In this document: piece by piece, positions 9,601 through 20,605 of the stretch
Layout: each line of letters begins with the position of its first letter
Position numbering within the stretch: the stretch's first letter is position 1
Assembly: GCA_030849805.1 (NCBI GenBank)
Contig: JASANZ010001910.1
Location: 1-24,102 of the forward strand
From: Sergeia podlipaevii
Lineage: Eukaryota; Euglenozoa; Kinetoplastea; Trypanosomatida; Trypanosomatidae
Reading direction: 5' to 3'
Length of the DNA: 24,102 nucleotides
Notes under the pieces: generated by a model
Seen by the model: only the letters and a program-made list of their open reading frames with translations
Databases searched by the model: none
What the model was told of the DNA's origin: nothing
Position numbers and translations under genes: made by a program

Positions 9601-12600
9601 CTGTGAATGACCTCACAGTAGCACTGGAGGTGTTCTCTCTTCGTCCTGTCACATCTGTTCAACAACTGGAAGAAATCAAAGTCCTCATTACGCCCTTTCA
9701 AGCCCATGCAGATCCAAAGGTACGTCGTCAAGGCAGCTTCACCGTCATTACATGTCTTAGTCAGTGGGTGCGTTATGCCAAGGAGCAAAAGACCTCCACT
9801 TACTCAAGTCGCGTCACTGAAATTCTCGAAACGTATGTGAAGAACGTGCTGTTGGAGGTGGACCCAGTATGCCGCCTGGAGGAGATCAAGTTGCTCTCTG
9901 CCGCGTCTAATCTGCGGCCCTTCTTGTCAGAGCAGCGCATCTTGACGGCGCTGCTCAGCTTTTTGAACAGCACCTCACAGGTGCGTGAGAAGACCGTGGA
10001 ACTACTCGTTGCCATCACACAAGACCCGAAGCCGTCCAACTCTGTCCTGGCAGTTCAGCAGAGTTTATACGTGACGGTGGAGTCGTGCGTCGTCGTGCTA
10101 GAGTACACTAGCGATGTGCGTACGCTGATCCGGAGCATGGCAGATCTACAGACCTTCACCCGTCTCTGCGTGCGGCCCTTGAGCAATCACCTGGGGCGTA
10201 TTTTTTATGCTTTCCGCAAGAAGCTCAACGAAGACAATGTGCCCGATGTGATCTCCTTATGCACTCTCAAGACACTCGAGACCATCTTGGAGACCCTCTC
10301 ACGTGAAGAGAAGACCGTCTTGCAATACCAAGATGACGTTGGTGAGCTATACCCGTCGGTGGTCAACATTCTTAAGCAGACCTCTTCACCTGCGTTGTGC
10401 CACGCGGCAATCAGCATGCTCGTGTACATGTGCCGCATGTGCACGCTGCCGGCGCAAGAGCAAGTGCACAATAAGCAAGAACTCATCACTGCTTTGGTTC
10501 ACGTCTATACTGGTACGAGCAGCACACGTGAGGAGCTGCTCAGTATGCTTACGCTCTTTGGTCAACTCGGTGCGGTAGACCCATCGATCAAGACATCGTC
10601 CTCTACCACGGTGAAAAAGAACGAGGAGGCGGCGATTCAGGACGAGGCCGATCTGGAGCTCACATATGACTACACTGTCATTGTCTATCGCACCCTCAGC
10701 CGCATGCTGGATGTCTCTCTTTCTGAGGCAGTCTGCACGCAAGCTCTACGCACACTGCTTCAGTTTATACGTTACACGCAGGACAAGAAGGACCAAGTTG
10801 GTGGCGTGCACGCTGTGCGGGCTGTTCTACAAGTTGCCAAGCGCTCGACGGATAGCCCAGCATTGCGTATTGAGGCCCTCCACGTGCTTGCGGCTATCAC
10901 TGCTATGCGTCACGAGCGCATTGCTCGCCTAGTGCTGCCAGAGATTGTGGTACTGCTGGAGCAGCTGTGGTTCCCGTCTGACCACGCACTGTTTCGTGGG
11001 GTGCTGGAGGTTGTGAGCGCGCTCAAGCCGGGCAAACTCTCTGGAAAAGAGCAGTCCGAGTCGTGGGCGTGGCTGTATCCCCGCCTTATCGACGTTGCGC
11101 TACAGGATCACACTGAGTCACGCGAGTTCTGCCTGCGCGTCGTGGAGATCATCTTAAATGCGAGCTATATCCCACCTCACTGCATCCCGATTGCCTTCCC
11201 CGTTCTCATTCAGTTTGTACAGCANCCGATCAGCTGGCAGAGGTGCGAAGCCAATCTCTATGTGCGGCAGTGCACGTTGTATGCGAGCTCAAAGCGATTC
11301 AATACTTTCCCTCACTGCTTAGCGGCATACGCACTCTTACGCGGCACTGCGAGCTTAACGAGGACCTTGGGCCACGCCTCTCTACTGCCGGCGTACGTGA
11401 GTCTCTTAAAGTGCTTGCTGCTCTACATCCGAACGGCCGCCCGATGATCAAGCAGCTGCGAGACCGTCTCGGCGATTCTGACGAGCGGGCGGGGTCGGGG
11501 ACCCTTGGTCCGCTTGGCATGCTCGCCCACGGCGTGGCGGGCGGAAGCGCCGCAGGGGGTGCCATGGCCGCGGTGGCAAGTCTTGTGCCTGGCGGTGGCA
11601 ACAGTGCTGGCAATATGAGCACAATGGGCTCCGGTGCTGGGCACACTCTCGCTGGAACTGGCACAGGCATCAACGTTGGTGGTGGCGGGACAGGAAGTGG
11701 AGTGGGCAGTGGTGGTGCATATCTTCGCCGTAGCCGAAGCGAGTCTTTCTCTGAGGAAGACGAGATGCAGTTCAATATCGCGGCCTCTGCAGGTGGACAG
11801 GAGGTGGCGCTGTTCATGAAGCATGTGGAGTGGGGTCTGCGGGCTAAGGAGAGCAAGCTGCGTGAGTGGTTCGCAGATTTTCAAAAATGTATCATTCTCG
11901 TCTCTCCGCATCCCGCGTTCCGTATGATGGTGGACCTCTTCGACAAGCACGAGCCACTCCGCCGTGAGCTTTTCCACCCATCATTCAAGTCTCTCTATGA
12001 AGCCCTGAGCATTGACCAGATCAAGAAGGTCAATGAGGTGCTGACGACGGTCCTTAACTGCAATGATAACGAACTTGTCAGCAAGTGTCTTGGCCTTGCA
12101 GACTACTTGGATCACAATCAACCGAACATTAAGCCCGAGGTACTCGAGACTCTTCGGGCGCTAGAACGCCCAGACCACAAGATGACTTATTCGTCTGAAA
12201 ACGAGTCTCTCGCACTGCGAAGCAATCGCTCCGTGAACAGCGGCAATAACGGTAGCTACGGCGGTGGTGATGGCAGTCAAAATAGCAACAACAACAACCA
12301 AAACCAAAACCAAAACCAAAACGACGCAGCAGGGCGGGGTGGGGTGAGGGCGATGTATTGGACTACTTCTGGTGTTCGTACAGTCGACGAGAGCGAGTAT
12401 GGTGAGACCTTGACAGTCGCTGGGGTGAACACTACTGCGGGCAAGAAGCCGACAAACGCGGGAATGCGCGAGAACGAGAACGCGTTCGTGTTCAACTCCT
12501 CCGATGCTCCCTTCGCGCGACGAGATGGCCGGGAGGAAAGTTCTGCAGTACACCAGAAAGTAGGCAACGGAATGGGCAATAACGACAACCACCATAGCAG

Positions 12601-15600
12601 CGGCCACGTCGATAACATCACAAAAAATGGGAAACTCAAGAATCAGGGCACAGCCACTTCTGCTGAGGCCAGCGGTTCTTTGGCGGATGAAGGTGCAAGT
12701 GCGTTTATGACTTACATCCACCCACTGTATCGCCCTCTTGAGCGCGAGCATTTCTCTGATGACCTTGGCAAAGTCCCTCCTAACGTACTTCAACTGGAGG
12801 CGCACATTCCGTTCAAGCCAAATGTGCTCTTTTCGGCTGAAAACATCGTGCGTGCGGCGGAGCGAACTCACATGTATGATAAAGCTTTCAGCTACCTTGA
12901 AAACAAGTTCATGGCCACATTTCGTGCTTATCGATACTCCAAGGTGCCTCGCGAGGCCATTCAGAAGGTCGTGTGGCCCCTGGCGTGGCTGTACAGCGAG
13001 CGTGAAATGCACGACTCCGTGGTCGGCCTCTTTCACGCTATTCGGTACAAGGGAGAGGACAACGATGGCTTTGGTTTTGAGCTGCTGCGCTGGTGGGAGG
13101 CGGCGCAGCGCGTGTACGCGAAGTCAATCACACCAGAGAGTCTCTTCAACGGAACGGCATCCCCGGGCACGGTTGAAGGTTATGTGCGCACACTGTGCTT
13201 TTGTGGAGAGTGGGCTCACGCGCTCTCCGTGGCCAAGTCTGTCTGCAACTCCACCAATCCTCTGTCATCCGGGACGGTTGCCACGTGCGGAGCCATGTCC
13301 GCGTGGATACTTGGCGCCTGGGACGATGTAGAGCAGCTGGCGGAGTGCATCAGTACAACAGAGCGAAGCAACGCAGTACTCAAGCTCTTCTATGTCAACG
13401 GTGTGCACCTTCATACCGCCATACGTGAGAACACAACGAGTGGGTATGAATCCTTGAGGCAATCTCTCGCGCAGTCCAAGCTCGCGATGGACGAGAGTCT
13501 GCGCACTCTGCTTCCACTCAGCTACGCGCACGCGTACGAGAACTTGACGATGTTGCAACATTTTACTGAGATGGAGGAGCTCATTGACTATTGCCACTGC
13601 CGATCCACGAAGGCACGAATGCAGATGCTAGAGCGGTGGAACAACCGCTTTATGCATCTCAAGTCGGACTCGCTGCAGCCCAGCTTGCGCTCCCTCATGC
13701 TTCACTCCTTGGTGCTCCCTACCAATGACATGTCTGACATGATCCTCCACTTTTGTGAGTCTATGAGCGCCGACTACCCACAACTCACGGAATGGGCCAT
13801 GAACTGGCTCCGTAGCTCCTTCTTCGCCCCTGCATTACAGGAACAGGACTCCTCAATAGCAGGAGCTACCGCATCAGCGTCAGCGCCCTCTAGCGCCGCC
13901 AACACCACTACGGCTGCTTCAACGATAATACCAGGGAGCAAGTCAGGCAGCATCAGCGGCACTGCCAACGTTGGGCGTCACGTGAAGACTACCCAGGGCA
14001 GCAGCTCGAGTGTGCAGGTGGGGTTCATCTCACACTTGTGGGCCCGTGGGAAGAGAACCGAGGCGGTGGCGCGCATGGAGGCGTTTCTAGAGGAGGTCGG
14101 CCCACAGCTCGAGGAGAGCAACGCTGCGTGCTACGGCGGTGCACAACTGCGACTCGGTACGTGGAAGCAAGACCTCCACGCAGATTCCTTCTGGAAGAAG
14201 GGCTACAGAGAGGAAGAACTCGGGCACTTTCACAAGGCGATTCGCGCAATGCCGTCGAGCTTTGAGGCATGGCATAGCTGGGGTCTCATTAACTACCGTG
14301 TGCAACAGCGAGACCACAAGCTCACGTTGGAAGAGCAGAGAACTTTCGTCGAGGCCGCACATCAGGGTTTTGTTGCTGCGATTTGCCGCTGCCGGAACTC
14401 GTCCGAAGCTCTTTCTGGCGTGATGCGTCTTCTGCAACTGTGGGTGGTTCACAACGGCGTGGCCTTCCTGAAGGAGACCGTCGCGGACAGTATCTCTCGT
14501 ATTCCGGTGGATCACTGGGTGCAGGCCATCCCGCAGCTGATTGGACACTTGAGTAACGAGAGCCATGATGTGCGCGAGGTCATCAGTAGTATACTGCGCT
14601 CCTTGTGCGAGGTTCACCCACAGGCGGTTGTGTTTCCACTGCTGGTCGTTATCATGTCCGATGAGTTTAGCTACAGTAGTGCAGATCAGCAGGCGCTACG
14701 GCGCCGGGCTCTGGTGCAGTCTATTATCCAGCACTGTCCCAAGCGCATTAGGGGGGAGGCAGAGCAGGTCGCACGGATGTTGGTGGATGTGTCCGCGATC
14801 CCTATTGAGAAGATTCGCGAGAATCTTTGCCAGGTCGCCACAGCGTGGAATCCAAACGCGGAGTACGAGGAGGACGCGGACGAGGTGCGGTATCGCCTGC
14901 AGGCAACGCTGCAGATCTTTACTGCAAACCGCCGCCATCTCCTCTTCACCGTCGGTGATATTGGGCAGTTTGTACAGATGGTCATCGACGACGACGCACG
15001 CGGCGAGCGGGAGAAGGCCGCGAGCATTGTGAACCAACTCGCAGACGAGGTTACCAAGCACATCTCCGAAAAGCTTGGTCGCGAACCCCAGAAGGCCATG
15101 GAGCCCCTGCTGCGACTGCGCAATCTGTCTATCGCGGTCTTTGGTGAGTACGACATTAGTCACTCTGACTACCCAACCATTGCTTCCTTCAGCTCCAAGC
15201 TGGATGTGATCCCATCGAAGAAGCGTCCGCGGCGCATTCAACTCAACGGCTCGGACGGCTGTCTTTACTCGTACTGTTTGAAAGGAAATGAAGACATTCG
15301 CATGGATGAGCGTGTGATGCAGCTCTTCGGCATGGTTAACGTGCTACTTAGCCAAGGTCGTGCCTCCAACAGCGCATACATTCATCGCTTTCCCGTCATC
15401 CCCATTAGCTCTAATGTTGGGCTGCTCGGGTGGGTGGAGAACGCGAACACCATCAACAACACCATCTGCAACTACCGCACGACCATCTCCAAGGTGCGAA
15501 CACACCACGAGACCAGCATCCTGCGCGCGTACGTGGAGTCCTTTGGGCACTGGGATAAACTTAGTGTGATTCAGCGCAGCGAGGTGCTAGACTACGTGAT

Positions 15601-16327
15601 GAGCAACGAGAGCTGCCAAGCGGTGGATGTGTCGAGGGCAATGTGGCATCGAGCCAACACTGCAGAGCAGTGGCTGGACCGCCGCACAGCCTTCACGACG
15701 TCCTTGGCGACCATGTCCATGGTGGGGTATGTGATGGGCCTTGGCGACCGCCATCTTGGTAACATTCTGCTCTCTATGTCAACCGGAAAGATCGTTCACA
15801 TCGACTTTGGTGACAGCTTTGATGTAGGTCGCTTGCGCCATGTGCTGCCTGAAACGATCCCTTTCCGGCTCACACGCATGCTGACCAACGCTATGGAGGT
15901 GTTCGGTGTCGACGGCGTCTTCCGTGCCTCGGCGACGCGCACGCAGGGTATCTTGCACCGTAACCGTGATAGCATCATGGCGCTCTTATCCGCCTTTGTG
16001 TATGACCCCATCGTGCAGCACAAGGGAAAGATGAAGAACATGATGGAGAAGAGCCGCTCACCGCAGGATGTCGCGGAGCGCGTGCGTAACAAGCTACGCG
16101 GAACGGAGATGGCGGTGCGTAACAACGCGATCACGGTGTTCAACACCACGCCAGAGAGCTGCCGCCGGCCTGATCTGCTCTACATGTCCAAGGCATTTGA
16201 TGATAACGCTGTGCGTGTGCAGTCGATGTCCATGTCTCCTGGGGAGCAGGTGAACTTCTTGATTGATGAGGCAACACGTGTGGATAACTACTCTACGCTA
16301 TACTTTGGTTGGGGTCCTCTCTGGTAG
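6678..16327 (+). CDS. TOR: TOR-family PIKK protein kinase (divergent FRB paralog), frame broken at an N
   Basis: This is a Target-of-Rapamycin serine/threonine kinase, predicted to act in a TOR complex controlling growth. The start is fixed by an in-frame TAA at 6657 with ATG 6678 the first Met after it. Order: Gly/Ser-rich head; HEAT-type helical repeats (about 7200-8400); Ser/Gln-rich insert (about 8415-9600); more HEAT repeats; Gly-rich and Asn/Gln-rich inserts (11490-11740, 12180-12690); FAT domain (about 12830-14480, including FEAWHSWGLINY); degraded FRB (about 14815-15100); kinase (about 15220-16050); FATC ending YFGWGPLW. The ATP lysine (codon 15281), MDERVMQLF, the catalytic loop GDRHLGN (15743-15763) and HIDFGD (about 15797-15814) are present, so it should be active. 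Coding runs in one frame to about 11222 and in another from 11225 on. One missing base at the N would join them, giving about 3215 residues against the usual ~2500. Trypanosomatids have TOR1-TOR4; the weak FRB points to TOR3 or TOR4, not resolved here. Confidence 0.93.
11225..11225. other. Ambiguous base coinciding with the TOR frame change
   Basis: This is the only N in the window. The upstream frame reads well up to codon 11220-11222 and the downstream frame reads well from codon 11228 on. Both sides encode continuous HEAT-type sequence. The shift equals one absent base. A sequencing or assembly error at a low-quality position explains this better than a real mutation. Confidence 0.9.
12287..12322 (+). 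repeat. AAC and CAAAAC tandem repeats inside the TOR gene
   Basis: Consecutive AAC codons are followed by four copies of the hexamer CAAAAC, encoding an Asn run and alternating Asn-Gln. The repeat lies within the low-complexity insert between the HEAT repeats and the FAT domain. Expansion by replication slippage is likely and its length may vary between strains. Confidence 0.85.
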
Positions 16328-17956
16328 GGTTACCCACGTGCAAGGAGAGAGACAGGGAAAGGGCAAAGAGGTGATGTCTGCTCTTTGAGAACAAAACAGA
16401 AGGAGGCTAGCATACAGCATTCTTATCTTTACTTTTATCTTTGGTAGTAGTAGTAGTTGTTGTTGTTATTTAGTTTTGCTTGCTGTTATGGCGATTGCTA
16501 CTACTGCTGAGGATGATATTATTTTTCCAACACCTTTTTTAATACCAGTATAGCTAGTGTACTTTGTCTTTCTCTCTCTCTCCCTTTTTAAAATTTTTCT
16601 CAATTATAGTGGGCCCAGAGAGCTAGTTAGATTCTTTTTTTCTCTTCTCCTCCTCTCACTCTCACATCATTTAGGAATAGTGATGTAGTTTTATGTGTGT
16701 AGGTGTGAACATGCTACCTGTGCTACCTCTTTCCCGTGATGCCTTTTTGTCTGGGCTATTTCTATTGTATTTTCCTCAGTGCATAGGTTGGTATGCATGC
16801 TTTTGTGGGTCGGGGGTCTGCTAATTTTTATATATAATGTTATGAACAGAAGGAAAGAGAGAGGCAAAAGAAAAAAAAAGAGTGGAGATGTACAGCGGGG
16901 GGGTATCATAGCCGGGACTGATGTTGGTCGTGTAGCTAACGTTCTTTTTGTTTTATATTTATTGTGTGTACTCCCTCTCCCTCTCCTCCGCCCCTCTACA
17001 GAGAAAGTGTTCATGCAAAGAGCACGATCTTGATGCGAGAAAATATATATATGCTTTTAGGCATTTTTGTTGTCTTGTATGGCCGATCAGTGCTGCTTGT
17101 ATGTTCGTACACTCGTTGTTTGTGTGTTTTCTTTGTTTGTTTTTTGTTGTCGTCGTTGTCGTCGTCGTAATCGCTGCTGCAACTGTTGTTGATTTTTCAC
17201 AAGAAAAAAAAACTTTCTCAGAGCATTTTTTTTTTTTGTAAAATTGCTACATGTGCGTGTGTCTGTGTGTGCGTATTTATTTAACCACATTTTTTGTTTT
17301 TTCTTCTTTTTTTTTGGGAATGAACACAACTATATACCTTTTTGCTACTATCATCCCCCTCCCTCCATCTGCTTTCTTTCTATGTGTGTCCAAACTCCAC
17401 TTTATGAACAAAAAAAGAAACTTTTTTTCTTCTTTTTCTTCTTATGTGTTGACCAAGCAACTACGACAAAGGAAAGAAAGAGAGAGAAAAAAATAGTAAC
17501 AAATAAAAAATAGTGGAAGGAGGAAGAGATAGTGAAAAAGAAGCACTCTTCACGCCCCAAAAGGGATTATGCATTTTGTGATCTACAAAAAGGAAAAGAG
17601 GAGATACTATGATTCAGTGAAAACGAAAGCGTTAAAGCACTCAATTTTCATTTTACATTCAAAAAAAAATCTTTAATACGATCTATTGGAAGTGCATTTC
17701 TTGAGTACTTTTGATGGGATCCTTCATTTTGAGGTTTTCTCCCCCTCCCCTGCTCAATGTGGGCATGAGCTCGATATTCTTTTTTTTTTTTGCTTTTGTC
17801 TTTGTTGTTGGTGTTGGCGTCTCACTATCCTCCCACTTCATCTCCTATCACTTTTCATTTTTCTTATTTTTCTGAATATTCCGTAGCGTATATCTATACA
17901 GATTGATAGAAACCGCCACTGCTTTCTTTTTTTAAAAAAAAAACATTATTTGAGCG
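16328..17956. other. Intergenic spacer between TOR and zuotin genes
   Basis: This 1.6-kb AT-rich stretch contains TAG/TTG repeats (about 16443-16470), CT-rich tracts, a GTC/GTT repeat (about 17143-17170), T runs and purine-rich segments. Open frames within it encode only Phe/Cys/Ser-rich translations of pyrimidine tracts. No RNA gene or additional protein gene is supported. Confidence 0.7.
17815..17886 (+). promoter_or_regulatory. Candidate trans-splice acceptor for the zuotin gene
   Basis: A long pyrimidine tract (about 17818-17870) is followed by its first AG at 17885-17886, giving a leader of 70 bases to the ATG at 17957. Another AG at 17953-17954 lies two bases before the ATG, after a T7/A10 stretch, and is a less likely alternative. 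Confidence 0.5.
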
Positions 17957-19828
17957 ATGCAGGTGCTCACTCTCACTTTGCCAGTGCTCAAGGCGACGGA
18001 TGGGCCGCTCGAGTTTCAAGGAGTACAGCCCACCGACGCCGCTTCCTGGTTCACGCCGGCTACGTTGATTCCTATTGGTCTTAACTTTGCTCAGCGCGTG
18101 GAACTCATGGCCCACATGCGCTGTGAAGACGCCCGCACTCAGCAGTTCCAGCAGCACGCAGACCCTAACCAGTGGGCAGAGGAGACGGGCAGCGACGCCG
18201 AGGATGACGACGCAAACAGTGGGGCTGATGAAGCTGGCGGTAGCCGTCAGCACACTTCATCTCGCAAGAAGAAGTTCGTCAAATTAACGGAGGAAGACTT
18301 GCTGGTCGACTGGTACGATGTGCTGAAGCTGCAACAGCAGGACGCAGCCTCGGAGGATCAGATCAAGGCAGCATACCGGCGCCGATGCCTTGAGACACAC
18401 CCAGATAAGCAGGCGGACCACTCTGACGAACTCTTCAAGAAGGTGCAGCGTGCCTTTGATATCCTCGGTGACAGTGAGGCGCGCCTTTCGTATGATTCTT
18501 CTCGCCCTTTTGACGACAGCATTCCAGGAGAGAGCGTTGAGGAGGCGGACTTCTACACCATCTTCGGCAATGTGTTTGAAAGAAACAAGAAGTGGAGCAG
18601 CGAACGCGGGTTGCCTTCGCTTGGTCATGACAAGACATCCTACAAGGAGGTAGTGAGGTTTTACGACCGCTGGTCCGTGTACAAGAGCTGGCGTGACTTC
18701 TCTCATCTTGCAGATCTTGAGGAGATCGATGAAGGTATGTGCCGCGAGGAGAAGCGTTACTACATGCGTGAGAACGAGCGCCAGCTCAGCTACTTCCGCA
18801 AGGAGGAGATGAAGCGCATCAAGACGCTTGTCGAGCGCGCGCGCAAAGCTGACCCACGACTACGCAGGAGGAGGGAACAGGAGGAGGCCAAACGGCAGAA
18901 GGAAGTTGATGAACGCGAGACGTTCAAACGCCAGATGCGTGAGAAGGACGAGCGGCGTCGTGCAGAAGAAGAAGCTCGCGAGCGGCAGAAGAAGGAGGAG
19001 GAGCTGCGCAAAGTGCAGGAGAGCAAGAACACGATTCGACAGGCACAGCAGGACATGCTGAGCTTCCTCGCAGAGCACAAGCTTCTTGATTCAACGCCCG
19101 CGAATAAACTTCTCGCTAATGCAATACGCAAGCCTAATGTGGTGTGGCTCTTCTCCAAGATCAATACCTCTGAGGATGCCCTCGCGACGCTGGGGGCGGT
19201 GAACAGCGCCAGCACTACTCAGGAGCCGAGGCAGGAGAGGGGCAACATGGACGGCGAGGATACGTTCGACGGTGAAAGTGAGTGCGCAGCTGTGCTTGCC
19301 TTCAACGCACTTGTGCTCAACCGCGAGAAGCAGGTGGGCGTCACGCGCTATGGTGAGGCCATCAAGAAGGTTGCGACGGAAAAGCAAAAGGTAGAGCCCC
19401 CTACCATTGCGACGGCAACGGCAAACACAAGCTATTGCCCTGAGTGGACCGACGAGGACCTCAACCGCCTCCAAAAGGCCACCGCTAAGTACCCTCCTGG
19501 CACTGTCGAGCGTTGGTCGAAGATCTGTGTGCAGTTGCGCGACAAGTTTACAGAGGAACAGGCACTCGCCAAGGTGAACGAGCTGACAGCCACGCTACAG
19601 GCTGGCACTGCGCATGCACCAGTGTCAAGCGCGGCGGCTGTAGTGGCGGCTGTGGCGGAGGAATGGACAGTGAAGCAGCAAAAGCAACTGGAGCAGGGTC
19701 TCCGTGAGCTAAAGGACTACAAGGAGAAGGACAAGTTCCAGAAGATTGCCAAGCTGGTGGACAACAAGACGGCGAAGGAGTGCTTTGATCGATACAAATT
19801 CCTGTGCACTGTGAACAAGAAGAAGTAG
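17957..19828 (+). CDS. ZUO1: Zuotin/DNAJC2 (MPP11) ribosome-associated J-protein with SANT domains
   Basis: This is a J-domain co-chaperone that, in the family, sits on the ribosome next to the exit tunnel and stimulates Hsp70 on nascent chains. The 623-residue length nearly equals human DNAJC2. The J domain spans about 118-182 with the essential HPD at 148-150. The zuotin homology region follows, with FERNKKWSS, a KLGD-like GLPSLGHDKTSY, FYDRW, SWRDF and an Arg/Lys/Glu-rich long helix (about 290-360) expected to contact rRNA. Two SANT/Myb-like repeats close the protein (about 494-545, first Trp 497; about 568-618, Trp 570). An in-frame TGA at 17951 precedes ATG 17957, fixing the start. SANT repeats are found in animal and plant members and absent from yeast Zuo1, so this is the long form. 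An acidic segment (about 74-95) precedes the J domain. Confidence 0.95.
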   Translation: MQVLTLTLPVLKATDGPLEFQGVQPTDAASWFTPATLIPIGLNFAQRVELMAHMRCEDARTQQFQQHADPNQWAEETGSDAEDDDANSGADEAGGSRQHTSSRKKKFVKLTEEDLLVDWYDVLKLQQQDAASEDQIKAAYRRRCLETHPDKQADHSDELFKKVQRAFDILGDSEARLSYDSSRPFDDSIPGESVEEADFYTIFGNVFERNKKWSSERGLPSLGHDKTSYKEVVRFYDRWSVYKSWRDFSHLADLEEIDEGMCREEKRYYMRENERQLSYFRKEEMKRIKTLVERARKADPRLRRRREQEEAKRQKEVDERETFKRQMREKDERRRAEEEARERQKKEEELRKVQESKNTIRQAQQDMLSFLAEHKLLDSTPANKLLANAIRKPNVVWLFSKINTSEDALATLGAVNSASTTQEPRQERGNMDGEDTFDGESECAAVLAFNALVLNREKQVGVTRYGEAIKKVATEKQKVEPPTIATATANTSYCPEWTDEDLNRLQKATAKYPPGTVERWSKICVQLRDKFTEEQALAKVNELTATLQAGTAHAPVSSAAAVVAAVAEEWTVKQQKQLEQGLRELKDYKEKDKFQKIAKLVDNKTAKECFDRYKFLCTVNKKK

Positions 19829-19849
19829 ATATATATATATATATATATA
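19829..19849. repeat. AT dinucleotide microsatellite directly after the zuotin stop codon
   Basis: An uninterrupted alternating AT run of 21 bases starts at the first base after the TAG stop. A second, shorter AT run occurs at about 19874-19890. It forms the very start of the 3' UTR. Confidence 0.9.
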
Positions 19850-20551
19850 AGGGAAAATGGTTTTAAAGAAAACTACATACATATATATATAAGCGCAATG
19901 TAGTTACTGTGCACGGTTAACAATTAAGTTTTTTTTTAATTATTATTATTATTTCCAATTTTTCTTTATTTTTATGATTACTTTTTTTTTGTTTGTTTGT
20001 TTGCTTTTGTTTCTACTGTGTCTTTGATTGTGAAGAAAAGGATTAACGTGGTGCTTTTAAAGGATAGTTAACAAACAGCTCTCGTTTTTTTTTTCTTTTT
20101 TCTTTTTCTTTTTTTGAGCTCGGCGCGACGGTAAAGAGCTTTAAAACGACTCTTTTTTCTATTTTTAAATGTTGGTCAGTTTTTTTTTTTACTTTTCATC
20201 CAGTGAGCTGGTATGTCTACACCTCGAGCTTTTTTTTGACTGTATTATTGCCCATTGATTCTTTCCTTTCCTTCTTCTCTTTTTTCTGTTACGTTCCTAC
20301 CTTTTTTTTTTGGCGCAGATTTCCAGCTTCTCAGAGTGTATCTTCTTTTTTTTTTCCTGATCTATAAGCTGCTTAAAAAGAAGGAGTCTAGTCTTAGTAT
20401 CCATAGCGCTACTACTAATACATTAGAAACGAGCGCGTGTGCAATACTTTGAGAGTGACAACGCGGGAAAGAGGGCAAACAAGGCTTGCTTGACTCTTCT
20501 TCTTATTAGTGTACGATTATCTATATTATCCTACTACATAGGCACCTCTCT

Positions 20552-20605
20552 ATTGCCGCTTCTTTTTTTTTTTCTTTATCTGCCTTTCAATTCAAGAATC
20601 AACAG
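20552..20605 (+). promoter_or_regulatory. Candidate trans-splice acceptor for YIF1
   Basis: A T-rich tract (about 20558-20589) is followed by AG at 20595-20596, with another at 20604-20605. This gives a leader of about 35-44 bases before the ATG at 20641. Pattern-based assignment only. Confidence 0.5.

Noticed and set aside
11200..11260. Programmed frameshift in TOR
   Set aside because: No slippery sequence or strong downstream structure is evident, and the shift coincides with an ambiguous base.
12299..12322. CAAAAC repeats as an interstitial telomere
   Set aside because: The kinetoplastid telomere repeat is TTAGGG/CCCTAA; this hexamer differs and lies in frame in a coding region.
12161..13036. 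291-residue minus-strand frame inside TOR
   Set aside because: Overlaps clearly conserved TOR coding sequence and shows no domain of its own.
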